Shown here one piece after another: positions 1 through 7,777 of a stretch of DNA of 34,637 nt. The position numbers and the translations under genes are program-made. Position 1 is the stretch's first letter, and the number at the start of each line of letters is the position of its first letter. The DNA is from Deltaproteobacteria bacterium (GTDB lineage Bacteria; Desulfobacterota; Syntrophia; Syntrophales; UBA5619), in contig JAPLJY010000036.1 in assembly GCA_026388345.1 (NCBI GenBank), positions 1 through 34,637 on the forward strand. The letters are read 5' to 3'. Below the pieces are notes generated by a model. It did no database searches. It saw only the letters and a list, made by a program, of their open reading frames with translations, and was not told the DNA's origin.

Positions 1-550
1 TGCGGAAATCGCCGTCCCCGCGCAGGCCGTGAGCGGCGCCTTTGAATGCAAGGACGCCTGGCTCTCCCGGGTCGCAGAGCTGCTCCCCGGCCTGATCCGC
101 CGCAACCGGGGGCGCACCCTCGTTCTCTTCTCCAGCTACGGCGACCTGGCGGCAATCTCCGCACGAGTCGCCGACGAGATCCGCGCCGACGGCTATCCCC
201 TCCTTCTCCAGCAGAGCGGCGTTCCCACCGCCGCGCTCTGCGACGAATTCCGGGCGATCCGGGAGAGCGTCCTCTTTGGCGTGGATACTTTCTGGTACGG
301 GGTCGATTTCCCGGGGGAGACGCTGACCCAGGTGATCATCACCCGCATCCCCTTTCCCCACCCCCAGGATCCGCTTCAGATCGCGCGCAGGAATCTCCTC
401 CCCCGGGAGGAGTACTGGCGGCGCTACCGCTACGAAACCGCAATCAAGCTGCGGCAGGGGATCGGCCGCCTCATCCGCTCGGAGTCCGACCGGGGCAGGA
501 TCGTCATCCTCGACGCGCGCTACCGCAGACACAAAGAGGTCACGGCATGA
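1..550 (+). CDS. DinG/Rad3-type ATP-dependent DNA helicase, C-terminal part
   Basis: This is the 3' end of a gene that enters from the left edge; the frame is open from position 2. What remains is the second RecA-like domain (Helicase_C_2) of XPD/DinG superfamily 2 helicases. VLFSSYGDL matches motif IV. The stretch FGVDTFWYGVDFPGE followed by IITRIPFPHPQDPL is the motif V region typical of DinG proteins. RQGIGRLIRS, with its arginines, is motif VI, which contacts ATP. The ATPase core and any iron-sulfur cluster cysteines lie outside the window, so DinG cannot be separated from YoaA-like relatives. The TGA stop overlaps the mobA start (ATGA), so the two are probably co-transcribed. The product should be cytosolic and act in DNA repair or structure resolution; no link to the methyl metabolism downstream is evident. 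Confidence 0.88.
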   Translation, partial: AEIAVPAQAVSGAFECKDAWLSRVAELLPGLIRRNRGRTLVLFSSYGDLAAISARVADEIRADGYPLLLQQSGVPTAALCDEFRAIRESVLFGVDTFWYGVDFPGETLTQVIITRIPFPHPQDPLQIARRNLLPREEYWRRYRYETAIKLRQGIGRLIRSESDRGRIVILDARYRRHKEVTA

Positions 551-1119
551 CGGGCGTTATCCTTTCGGGAGGCAGGAACAGGCGAATGGGGGAGAACAAG
601 GCCTTTCTCCCGGTGAACGGCGAACTCTTGATCGACCGGACCGTCCGTCTCTTCCGTGCGGTTTTTCAAGAGGTCATCATCGTTACGTCCAGCCCGGCAG
701 ATTATCTCGATCAGAATGCTGTCATCGTCACCGACATCCTCCCGGAGAAAGGGGCCCTCGGCGGGATCTACACGGGTCTCTTTTACGCCCGTGAGGACTA
801 CGCCTTCATTGCCGCCTGCGACATGCCCTTCCTGAACCGCGCCTTTCTGGAATACATGATTTTGCAGACGGAGGGATATGACATCATCGTTCCGGCCCCC
901 CCCGACGGCCTCCAGCCCCTCCACGCCGTCTATGCCCGCCGTTGCCTCCCGGTCATCCGGGGACTGATCGAGAGGGACCGCCTGAAAATCACCGGCTTCT
1001 ACCCGGAATACCGCCTCCTCAAGCTTTCCCCGGAGGTCATCGGCTCTTTTGACCCGGAGGGGAGGATGTTCCTGAACGTGAACACCCCGGAAGATCTCCG
1101 GAATCTGCCGTCCCGCTGA
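547..1119 (+). CDS. mobA: Molybdenum cofactor guanylyltransferase MobA
   Basis: MobA transfers GMP from GTP to molybdopterin cofactor to make the guanine dinucleotide form used by DMSO-reductase-type enzymes such as formate dehydrogenases. The 190-residue length is normal. The N-terminal nucleotide-binding signature LSGGRNRRMGENK is intact (Gly-rich loop, RMG, Lys). The metal-binding CDMPFL motif lies near residue 97, LQPLHAVY follows, and FLNVNTPEDL near the C-terminus is the usual family ending. The ATG chosen overlaps the helicase stop by four bases. A formate dehydrogenase needing this cofactor would fit a cell oxidising methyl groups through formate, but none is encoded in the window. 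Confidence 0.93.
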   Translation: MTGVILSGGRNRRMGENKAFLPVNGELLIDRTVRLFRAVFQEVIIVTSSPADYLDQNAVIVTDILPEKGALGGIYTGLFYAREDYAFIAACDMPFLNRAFLEYMILQTEGYDIIVPAPPDGLQPLHAVYARRCLPVIRGLIERDRLKITGFYPEYRLLKLSPEVIGSFDPEGRMFLNVNTPEDLRNLPSR

Positions 1120-1167
1120 CCCACGGGGACAGCGAAACGACCGGCCTACGTTTGCCTTTAATTCGAT

Positions 1168-1196
1168 TAGACATTTCCGGTAGAACGTGGTAATTG
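1168..1196 (+). promoter_or_regulatory. Candidate sigma-70 promoter for the OFA carrier
   Basis: TAGACA at 1168-1173 and TAATTG at 1191-1196 are separated by 17 bases, and the second box lies 27 bases before the ATG at 1224. The -35 box matches 5 of 6 consensus positions; the -10 box is weaker. This is the only plausible promoter-like pair I found between mobA and the transporter gene. Confidence 0.35.
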
Positions 1197-1223
1197 GGGC
1201 GATCAAAAAAGGGGGAATGATTT

Positions 1224-2558
1224 ATGGAAGGCGGGAAAACGTTCAATCGTTGGCTCATCGTCGTCGGCGCGTTGTTGATCCAGGTCAGTCTCGGCGCCAT
1301 CTACATCTACAGCGTCTTCAAACCCGGCCTCAAGGCCCGCTTTCCCGACTGGAGCAATACGGACCTGGCGCTCCCGTCCATGCTGGTCCTGCTCTTCTTC
1401 GGTCTGGCAACGATCTTTGCCGGCCGCATCCAGGACAAGATCGGCCCGCGTTACGTCGCCATGACGGGGGCGGTCATGCTCGGCCTGGGATTGCTTTTGG
1501 CCTCCTTCTCCAACAGCCTGTTCATGTTCACCCTCGGCTTCGGAATCATCGGGGGTCTCGGAATCGGCACCGCCTATGTCTGCCCCATCGCGACCTGCGT
1601 GAAGTGGTTCCCCGACAAGCGGGGCCTCATCTCGGGGCTTGCGGTCGCCGGCTTCGGCGGCGGCGGCCTCGTCTTCGCCCCCGTAGCGAAATCCCTGATC
1701 CTCTCCGTCGGCGTAATGAACACGTTCCTCTGCCTGGGCGGCATCTTCTTTGTCATCGTGATGATCGGCGCCCAGTTCATGATCAATCCCCCGGCCGGCT
1801 ACTGCCCGCCGGGATGGACACCGCCGACGGCAACCGGCGCCCCGGGCTGCGCGATCGGAGTCGATTACACGTGGCGGGAGATGGTCAAGACCTCCCGGTT
1901 CTGGCTCCTCTGGATCACCTACTTCGCGGGATGTTCCGCCGGCTTCCTGATCATCATGAACACGGTCAACATCTGGCAGTCCTTCTCCATCCTGAGCCTC
2001 GTACCCCAGTTTCCGACGATCCCCAAGGATACCTACCTGGATATCCTGACCAAGGGGACAACGGCCGTCATGGCCATCTCCGTGATGAACGCGCTGGGGC
2101 GCATCCTCTGGGGAAAGATCTCGGACAGCATCGGCCGGAAAAACACCCTCTACATCATGTTCCTCTACGGCGGGGTGGTGATGCTCTCTCTGAACTGGCT
2201 GACCTCCTTCCCGCTGTTCCTCTTCGGCGTCATGTCCGTCGGCTTCTGTTTCGGGGGTTTCCTGGGCGTCTATCCCGCCTTGACGGCGGACTACTTCGGA
2301 ACGAAGAACATGGGGGTGAACTATGGCTGTATGTTCATGGCCTACGGCATGGCCGGCCTCTTCGGCCCCTGGATCGCCCCGAAACTGATGAAGGTTGTGC
2401 AGGAGGTCCCGTTCGAGAGCCTGGTTGCGAGCGTCGTCTCGACGAAAACCTACACGGCCGGAAACTACATCGCCTCGTTCGTCATCGCCGGTGTGATGTG
2501 TCTGGCATCGATCATTCTCGTCTGGATCGTCAAACCGCCTACGGAGAAAAAAGGCTGA
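1224..2558 (+). CDS. OFA-family MFS transporter (monocarboxylate carrier)
   Basis: A 444-residue major facilitator protein with about 12 membrane segments. The opening (RWLIVVGALLIQVSLGAIYIY), a loop carrying GRIQDKIGPR (MFS motif A), the segment GIGTAYVCPIATCVKWFPDKRG and the loop ending PAGYCPPGW are characteristic of the oxalate:formate antiporter (OFA) family, which also contains lactate, pyruvate and other short carboxylate carriers. The start has GGGGGA six to seven bases upstream. It precedes the RACo-type activator by 65 bases on the same strand and may share its transcript. Formate or acetate exchange would suit the one-carbon genes nearby, but this is inference; OFA substrates cannot be assigned from sequence. 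Confidence 0.85.
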   Translation: MEGGKTFNRWLIVVGALLIQVSLGAIYIYSVFKPGLKARFPDWSNTDLALPSMLVLLFFGLATIFAGRIQDKIGPRYVAMTGAVMLGLGLLLASFSNSLFMFTLGFGIIGGLGIGTAYVCPIATCVKWFPDKRGLISGLAVAGFGGGGLVFAPVAKSLILSVGVMNTFLCLGGIFFVIVMIGAQFMINPPAGYCPPGWTPPTATGAPGCAIGVDYTWREMVKTSRFWLLWITYFAGCSAGFLIIMNTVNIWQSFSILSLVPQFPTIPKDTYLDILTKGTTAVMAISVMNALGRILWGKISDSIGRKNTLYIMFLYGGVVMLSLNWLTSFPLFLFGVMSVGFCFGGFLGVYPALTADYFGTKNMGVNYGCMFMAYGMAGLFGPWIAPKLMKVVQEVPFESLVASVVSTKTYTAGNYIASFVIAGVMCLASIILVWIVKPPTEKKG

Positions 2559-2622
2559 GTCGGCTGATCGTCCGGCCGGCGCGATGCGTGTAGATGCCCA
2601 AAACCGGCAGGGAAGCAAACTA

Positions 2623-4560
2623 ATGAAGAGATATCAGGTGATTTTTCAGCCCTCCGGCCGACGGGGGGAGATCCCGGAAGGGACGACCGTCCTGGAGGCC
2701 TCCCGGCTTTTGGGCGTGGGGATCGAATCCGTCTGCGGCGGAAAGAAGTCCTGCGGGAAGTGCCTGATCCGAATCGGGTCGGAAACCTTTGATCGGTATG
2801 GAATTACGTCGTTTCCTGACCATCTCTCGCCGTTCACCGAAGAGGAGGGCAAACTCATCGGAGAAAAAGAGCGGGCGGAGGGTTTCCGTATGGCCTGCGC
2901 GGCGTTAATCCGGGGAGATGTCCTGATCTTTGTGCCGGAGGAGAGCCGAACGGGCAAGCAGGTGGTCCGCAAGGAGGCCACGGACAGGGCGATCCGCCTC
3001 GATCCCGCCGTCAGACTCTTCCCCGTGACGCTCCGCCCCCCCGAACTGGACGATCCCCAAGCCGATTACGAGCGGCTCGTCGCCGCCCTCGCCCAGCGGT
3101 TCGGCCTGCAGCGGCCGGAAATCGACTATCCCGCCCTCCTCGGCCTTCCCGGCGCCCTCCGGAAGGGGAACTGGACGGTTACCGCGGCGATTTGGATGGA
3201 ACGGGAGATCCTTGCCGTGTTTCCGGGAGAGGTTGAGGAGGCCTACGGCCTTGCCATCGACGTGGGCTCGACCACCGTGGCCGGATACCTATGCAGCCTG
3301 AAGACCGGAAAGCTCATCGGTACAGAGTCGCTCATGAACCCCCAAATCACTTTCGGCGATGATGTGATTTCGCGGATCACCTATGTGATAGACAACCCGG
3401 ACGGCATGAAAAAGATGCGGGGGGCAATCATCGATGGCCTGAACCATCTCATCCGGACCGTCACAGGGGATCACGGCCTCTCCCCGGATGACATTCTTGA
3501 AATCACGATCGTTGGAAACACGGTGATGCACCACCTGTTTCTCGGCATCGATCCGCGCGCGCTCGGCTTCTCTCCTTTCACCCCCGCCGTCCACCGCAGC
3601 CTGGACATCAAGGCGCGCGATCTCGGTCTTCAGGCCCACCCCGCCGCCAATGTCCACATCCTTCCCATCATAGCCGGTTTTGTAGGTGCGGACAATGTGG
3701 GGGTGCTGATCGCGGAAGAGCCCTATCGCCAGGATGAGATGACGCTCATCATCGACGTGGGAACCAATGGGGAGATGATCCTGGGAAACCGGGAGAAACT
3801 CCTCTCCGCCTCCTGCGCGACCGGACCCGCCCTGGAGGGGGCCCATATCCGGTTCGGCATGCGGGCGGCCCCCGGGGCAATCGAGCGGATTCGAATCGAT
3901 CCGGACACATTGGATGTCTCTTTCAAGATCATCGGCGTTGAGCGCTGGCGGCCGGAGTTCCGGATCACCGGCGCCCTGGGGATCTGCGGCTCCGGGATCA
4001 TCGACGGGGTGGCCGAACTCTACCGGGTAGGCATCATCGATCAAAGCGGCCGTTTCCGTTCCGATCTCGCAACGCCCCGGCTCCGATTGGCCGACGGGAA
4101 GCCGGAATTCGTCATCGCCTGGCCGGACGAAACCTCTCTGGAGGGGGCGATCACGATCAGCCAGCAGGATGTCCGGAGCGTCCAGCTCGCCAAAGGCGCC
4201 CTCTATGCCGGCGCAAAACTGTTGATGAAAAAACGGGGAATCGAAAAACTGGAGCGGGTGGTCCTGGCGGGGGCCTTCGGGAGCTATATCGACAAAACGG
4301 AGGCGATGATTCTCGGGATGTTTCCCGACTGCGACCCGGAATGCATCTTTTCCGTCGGGAATGCGGCCGGCGACGGGGCGAGGATCGCCCTGCTGAACCG
4401 GGACAAGCGGTTGGAGGCCGAGGAGATGGCCCGGCGGGTCGAATACCTTGAGCTGACCCTGGCCAAGGAGTTCCAGCAGGAGTTCACGTCCGCCCTGTTC
4501 ATCCCGCACATGGCGGATGCCTTCCCCCACCTGCCGCCCCTGCGAACGAACAGGACTTAA
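2623..4560 (+). CDS. RACo-type reductive activator of corrinoid proteins (2Fe-2S ferredoxin plus ASKHA ATPase)
   Basis: This 645-residue protein has the RACo/AE architecture (DUF4445). The N-terminal ferredoxin-like domain has cysteines C38, C44, C47 and C92 for a [2Fe-2S] cluster. A linker and middle domain follow, then an ASKHA-type ATPase from about residue 208 with phosphate-loop sequences AIDVGSTTVAGYL and LIIDVGTNGEMILGN and a C-terminal AGAFGSYIDK. RACo enzymes use ATP hydrolysis to reduce inactive cob(II)amide to cob(I)amide in corrinoid proteins, which is needed for methyl transfer. I chose ATG 2623 because it has GGGAAG about ten bases upstream; an in-frame ATG at 2584 lacks a ribosome site. 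It is the only activator in the window and may serve all five corrinoid domains. Its stop overlaps that of the convergent DUF1638 gene. Confidence 0.92.
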   Translation: MKRYQVIFQPSGRRGEIPEGTTVLEASRLLGVGIESVCGGKKSCGKCLIRIGSETFDRYGITSFPDHLSPFTEEEGKLIGEKERAEGFRMACAALIRGDVLIFVPEESRTGKQVVRKEATDRAIRLDPAVRLFPVTLRPPELDDPQADYERLVAALAQRFGLQRPEIDYPALLGLPGALRKGNWTVTAAIWMEREILAVFPGEVEEAYGLAIDVGSTTVAGYLCSLKTGKLIGTESLMNPQITFGDDVISRITYVIDNPDGMKKMRGAIIDGLNHLIRTVTGDHGLSPDDILEITIVGNTVMHHLFLGIDPRALGFSPFTPAVHRSLDIKARDLGLQAHPAANVHILPIIAGFVGADNVGVLIAEEPYRQDEMTLIIDVGTNGEMILGNREKLLSASCATGPALEGAHIRFGMRAAPGAIERIRIDPDTLDVSFKIIGVERWRPEFRITGALGICGSGIIDGVAELYRVGIIDQSGRFRSDLATPRLRLADGKPEFVIAWPDETSLEGAITISQQDVRSVQLAKGALYAGAKLLMKKRGIEKLERVVLAGAFGSYIDKTEAMILGMFPDCDPECIFSVGNAAGDGARIALLNRDKRLEAEEMARRVEYLELTLAKEFQQEFTSALFIPHMADAFPHLPPLRTNRT

Positions 4561-5255
4561 TCGAGCAACTCCTGGGTAAACTTCTCGCCCGGCCCAAGTC
4601 GCAGAAACTTCTCGTCGGGGTAGGGACCCCGGAGGAGTTCGCGGAAGTAATCGAGGCTTCCTGGAATCTCCTCGTACCGTTTCTTCAGGACAGAGGCATT
4701 CTCCATCGCCCGCGCCCGCAGCGGCGCCATCTCCGCCACCCCTGTATCGATCAGAGCGATGTGGGTGTAGTGTTTGAGTTCCTCCTCCATGACCCAATGC
4801 GCCGTTTCCCGGCCATAACGGGGAACATTCTCCTCGATAATTCCCAGGGGGTCCTTCTTTTCCGCGACCCAGCCCGGCGTCAGGTAGTATGTTCCCGGAT
4901 TTTCCCGAAAGCGTTCCAGGTGACAGTCCGGGGAACCGAGAAACAGCGCAATGCAGTCGTGGCAACGGGGGATGATCAACTCCGTATCCCTTGCCGCTCC
5001 GCCCACAATCCCTTTGGCACAGAGACCATAACCAAGGACAATCCTTGCGGCCCCCGGCATTTCCTGACGGATCTTCTGCTGGACCGTCACGATCAGTTTG
5101 TCAGGGGTTCGGTGGAGGGCCTGTTCGATGTAAAAGATTTCTGTCCCGTTGCCGTCCCTCTTTGCTTCCGCAACAAGATAAGACAACTCCGGTTCCATTA
5201 CGCGGCAGGCGATGATTACATTCCGCACCTTCCGTTTGACTTCACCCACGGACAC
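4557..5255 (-). CDS. DUF1638 family protein, copy 1
   Basis: A 232-residue cytosolic protein of the DUF1638 family, function unknown. Visible signatures are IIACRVMEPEL near the N-terminus (a likely conserved Cys), VLGYGLCAKGIVG, PRCHDCIALFLGS (Cys-His-x-Cys) and GTYYLTPGW. The spaced Cys and His residues could bind metal or a corrinoid, but this is speculation. It starts with GTG 5255, with GGGAGGG about six bases upstream. It converges on and overlaps the RACo gene by three bases and is divergent from the corrinoid operon. A close paralogue (20516-21217) lies beside a methyltransferase/corrinoid fusion. The repeated association with corrinoid methyl transfer suggests an accessory role. Confidence 0.85.
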   Translation of the reverse strand: MSVGEVKRKVRNVIIACRVMEPELSYLVAEAKRDGNGTEIFYIEQALHRTPDKLIVTVQQKIRQEMPGAARIVLGYGLCAKGIVGGAARDTELIIPRCHDCIALFLGSPDCHLERFRENPGTYYLTPGWVAEKKDPLGIIEENVPRYGRETAHWVMEEELKHYTHIALIDTGVAEMAPLRARAMENASVLKKRYEEIPGSLDYFRELLRGPYPDEKFLRLGPGEKFTQELLD

Positions 5256-5527
5256 GACATCCCTCCCGACCGATGTTCGATTCGACCCACGGAAGGACAG
5301 ATTGATATCTCATAGCCTCCGATTTCCGAATCACAAAAAACCGGTCTTTTTTTAGCAGGGAGCGGCGCATTATTCAAGGATTGTTTTGCCGTTGGACAGG
5401 GTGCGGCATCGGAACAGATATTATACGTTTTCACTCCGGTTTGCCGATATTCATGATCGCAAATCCATTCCATCGTAAATCGTGCCCATTATTTCGCAAA
5501 ATAACCTTAATCTTCACAAAATTTTCA

Positions 5528-5556
5528 TAGACAATAAAATTTCTTCCTCTTATAAG
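5528..5556 (+). promoter_or_regulatory. Candidate sigma-70 promoter for the CP-MTI-MTII operon
   Basis: TAGACA (5528-5533), a 17-base spacer and TATAAG (5551-5556) lie in a markedly AT-rich stretch. Each box matches 5 of 6 consensus positions. Initiation here would give the corrinoid protein mRNA a leader of about 270 bases. That leader holds paired palindromes and a possible short reading frame, described separately. Confidence 0.5.
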
Positions 5557-5602
5557 ATAAAATTATACGGGTTTCATAAAGGGAGAGGTTTGAATTTCTG
5601 CT

Positions 5603-5715
5603 AAAACTCAACAAATCGCCATTCCTGCGGAAGCAGGAATTCGGTCCTTCGTAAAGCTTCGTGTTCCCGCTTTCGCGGAATGAAATACAGATCAGATTTT
5701 CAAATCAAAACTCAA
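5603..5715. repeat. Palindromic intergenic element bounded by a 9-bp direct repeat
   Basis: Two stem-loops sit side by side: ATTCCTGC-GGAA-GCAGGAAT (5621-5640, perfect 8-bp stem) and TTCCCGC-TTTC-GCGGAA (5664-5680, one bulge). Together they form a larger imperfect inverted repeat beginning CATTCC and ending GGAATG (5620-5682). AAAACTCAA occurs at both 5603-5611 and 5707-5715, like a target duplication around the palindromes. The arms resemble the short REP-type repeats common in proteobacterial intergenic DNA. No coding capacity was seen. Confidence 0.5.
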
Positions 5716-5722
5716 GGAGGTG

Positions 5723-5833
5723 GTGGCGAAAAAGGTAGGGAAGATGGATATAAAGCATGGCAGCGGCGGTCGTAAACGGAAGGACGGCGAGTCGATGTGG
5801 GTTATCATTCTTAATTATTCAGGGAGGTTTTGA
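5723..5833 (+). CDS. Possible leader peptide upstream of the corrinoid protein
   Basis: A 36-codon frame starts at GTG 5723, overlapping or directly following an unusually strong ribosome site (AAGGAGG, 5714-5720), and ends in TGA at 5831-5833, one base before the ATG of the corrinoid protein gene. The predicted peptide is basic in its first half (KRKD) and hydrophobic near its end (MWVIILNY). An in-frame ATG is at 5744. The strong ribosome site and near-overlap suggest translational coupling. No homologue is recognised, and the frame may be fortuitous. The spacing from the ribosome site to GTG 5723 is very short, which weakens the call. Confidence 0.25.
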   Translation: MAKKVGKMDIKHGSGGRKRKDGESMWVIILNYSGRF

Positions 5834-5834
5834 A

Positions 5835-6479
5835 ATGTCTACATTAAAACAGCTGGCCGATTACGTGGAGAAAGGAAAAAGTGAGGAAATCAGATCCCTG
5901 GTTCAAAAGCTCCTCGGCGATAACATCAGCGCTGACCGAATTGTTAGCGACGGGCTTGTCCCGGGATTGGATGCCATCGGAGAGAAATATTCGAAATTTG
6001 AGGCTTTTGTCCCGGAACTCATGATTGCCGCCATGGCAGCCCAGGAGGCCCTTAAGGTTCTTCGCCCCAAAATGTCGGAGGGAACATTACACAAACCCAT
6101 GGGGACCATTGTGATCGGCACCGTAGCGGGCGATGTTCATGACGTCGGCAAGAACATTGTTGCCATGGTGCTCGAAGGAGCGGGTTTCAAGGTGATCGAC
6201 CTTGGAGTAAACGTCCCTACCGCCAGTTTCTTAAAAGAGGTAAAGTACCAGGAAGCTGAGATCGTGGCCCTCTCTTCTCTCTACACGCCAACACGACTGG
6301 CCATGAAAGACATCATCCAGGCATTGAAAGACCAGGGGATCAGGGATAAGGTTAAGGTCATGGTTGGGGGAGCCCCCATCGATCAGGCCTTCTGTGACTT
6401 GATTGGCGCGGACGGATATGCACCGGATGCGCCCCGAGCGGTCAAAGTGGCAAAAAGCTTGATTCAAGCCAAAAAATAA
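5835..6479 (+). CDS. Corrinoid protein of a methyltransferase system (MtaC/MtbC type)
   Basis: This 214-residue protein carries the methyl group on a bound corrinoid between the substrate methyltransferase and the THF methyltransferase. Residues 1-85 form the helical B12-binding-2 cap domain. Residues 90-214 form the Rossmann-type B12-binding domain with D100-V-H102-D-V-G105-KN, in which H102 is the lower cobalt ligand, then the S-x-L element (SSLYT, about 147-151) and the VGGAP loop (177-181). ATG 5835 has a perfect AGGGAGG seven bases upstream; the frame extends 26 codons further up without a ribosome site. It is followed at 58 bases by a URO-D methyltransferase and then by MTII. This CP-MTI-MTII order, with RACo nearby, resembles characterised O-demethylase operons such as that of Desulfitobacterium. 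Confidence 0.93.
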   Translation: MSTLKQLADYVEKGKSEEIRSLVQKLLGDNISADRIVSDGLVPGLDAIGEKYSKFEAFVPELMIAAMAAQEALKVLRPKMSEGTLHKPMGTIVIGTVAGDVHDVGKNIVAMVLEGAGFKVIDLGVNVPTASFLKEVKYQEAEIVALSSLYTPTRLAMKDIIQALKDQGIRDKVKVMVGGAPIDQAFCDLIGADGYAPDAPRAVKVAKSLIQAKK

Positions 6480-6537
6480 TGATGCGGGAGTTGTCGACAC
6501 CATTCTAACATGAGGCTCACTGAAAAGGAGACATGAC

Positions 6538-7698
6538 ATGAAAGAAGACAAAACCTACAAGGATAGGAGATATAGGATTGATGAACTCCGGGCGAAGAAT
6601 GAAAAAATGACGTCCCGCCAAAGGACCCTCAAGGCGATAAACTTCGAGGAACCGGATCGTATGCCCATCGACAACTGGATGGTTGCTGAGATCAAGCAGC
6701 GGTGCATGGAATACTGGGGATGTGAGAACGAGGAGGAACTGCTTAAGTTCCTGGGTGTGGATGTCAGGGATAACTACGGGGCCAGCTACGTGGGTCAGGA
6801 ATTCAAGAAGTATGACGACGGTACGGTGGAGGACCTTTGGGGGGTAAGGAGAAAGGTCGTGACCTATGGGAAGGGAACCCCTCACGAGGGGACATTCAAG
6901 GAAGTGTCATGGTCTCCTCTGGAACATATGAAGACCGTGGAGGAAATCAATACCTATACCCGTTGGCCCACACCCGACTGGTGGGATTATTCCAAGGTGA
7001 AGCAGGACTGCGCCAAATGGCACCCCCAGTATTTCGTACTCAACAAGGGCGACCGGCTGGACAGAACGGCTCAACTCAAACCGATGATGTATATGCGGGG
7101 CATTCAGCAAACCTTCATTGACCTCGCCGCGAACCCCAAAATCGTCGAGTGCATTCGCGACCACATCATCAACTATTTCGTAAACTACAACCCGAAAGTC
7201 TTCGAGGCGGGCGCTGGCGAAATGGACATGTTCATGATGGGCGACGATATGGGCGGCCAGCAGGGCCCCCTCGTCGGCCCTCAGATGTGGAAGCGGTATT
7301 TTGCCGACGGGTTCCGGAAATACTGCGATATTGCCCACAAATACGGCCTGAAGGTGATGTTCCACACCTGTGGGGATGTCTACGCCCTCATACCCCTGTT
7401 CATTGAAAACGGACTGGATTGCTTGCAGTCAGTTCAACCTACGGCCACCAATATGGACATCAAACGATTGAAAAAAGAGTTCGGCAAACATCTTTCCTTC
7501 CAGGGCGGCATGGACATCCAGCAGGTGCTCCCGCTGGGGAATCGGGAGGATGTGAAAAAGATGGTGAAATACGCCGCAGACAATGCCAAGTCCGGAGGAG
7601 GCTATATTTTCGGAACTTCCCACAATATCCAGGCGGACACCCCCATGGAGAACGTGGCGGCCCTCTTTGAGGCATATCACGAATATGGAGTCTATTAA
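6538..7698 (+). CDS. URO-D family corrinoid methyltransferase, probable substrate methyltransferase (MTI)
   Basis: A 386-residue uroporphyrinogen-decarboxylase-fold protein. The typical opening TSRQRTLKAINFEEPDRMP begins at residue 25, so about 23 residues are an N-terminal extension; ATG 6538 is kept because AAGGAG lies upstream, and ATG 6607 is the alternative. The metal site H276-T-C278-G is present with C295 downstream, but the distant third Cys of MtaA/MtbA methyl-CoM enzymes is missing. Other visible features are MGDDMGG (about 234-240) and FQGGMDIQQVLP (321-331). Between a corrinoid protein and an MTII, the protein most likely demethylates a donor and methylates the corrinoid, as MTI proteins of O-demethylases do. 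The substrate, perhaps a methoxyl compound, is not determinable. It is cytosolic. Confidence 0.88.
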   Translation: MKEDKTYKDRRYRIDELRAKNEKMTSRQRTLKAINFEEPDRMPIDNWMVAEIKQRCMEYWGCENEEELLKFLGVDVRDNYGASYVGQEFKKYDDGTVEDLWGVRRKVVTYGKGTPHEGTFKEVSWSPLEHMKTVEEINTYTRWPTPDWWDYSKVKQDCAKWHPQYFVLNKGDRLDRTAQLKPMMYMRGIQQTFIDLAANPKIVECIRDHIINYFVNYNPKVFEAGAGEMDMFMMGDDMGGQQGPLVGPQMWKRYFADGFRKYCDIAHKYGLKVMFHTCGDVYALIPLFIENGLDCLQSVQPTATNMDIKRLKKEFGKHLSFQGGMDIQQVLPLGNREDVKKMVKYAADNAKSGGGYIFGTSHNIQADTPMENVAALFEAYHEYGVY

Positions 7699-7777
7699 AG
7701 GCCCTCTCAAGCGAGTCGGCGCCTCGCACTGAAATCATGACCATGCGGCCGCCCCGGAGAGGAGAAGTGGAGATCGG

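Noticed and set aside
3289..4965. A 558-codon minus-strand frame across RACo and DUF1638
   Set aside because: It runs through two well-supported genes in other frames and its translation has no recognisable motif.
5333..5356. A-tract/CCGG/T-tract palindrome as a terminator
   Set aside because: The stem is formed mainly of A-T pairs with a four-base core and lies in a region of divergent transcription where no terminator is expected.
5256..5834. Cobalamin riboswitch in the long leader of the corrinoid operon
   Set aside because: I found no B12-box-like sequence or the expected multi-helix core; only the palindromic repeats and the short frame are evident.
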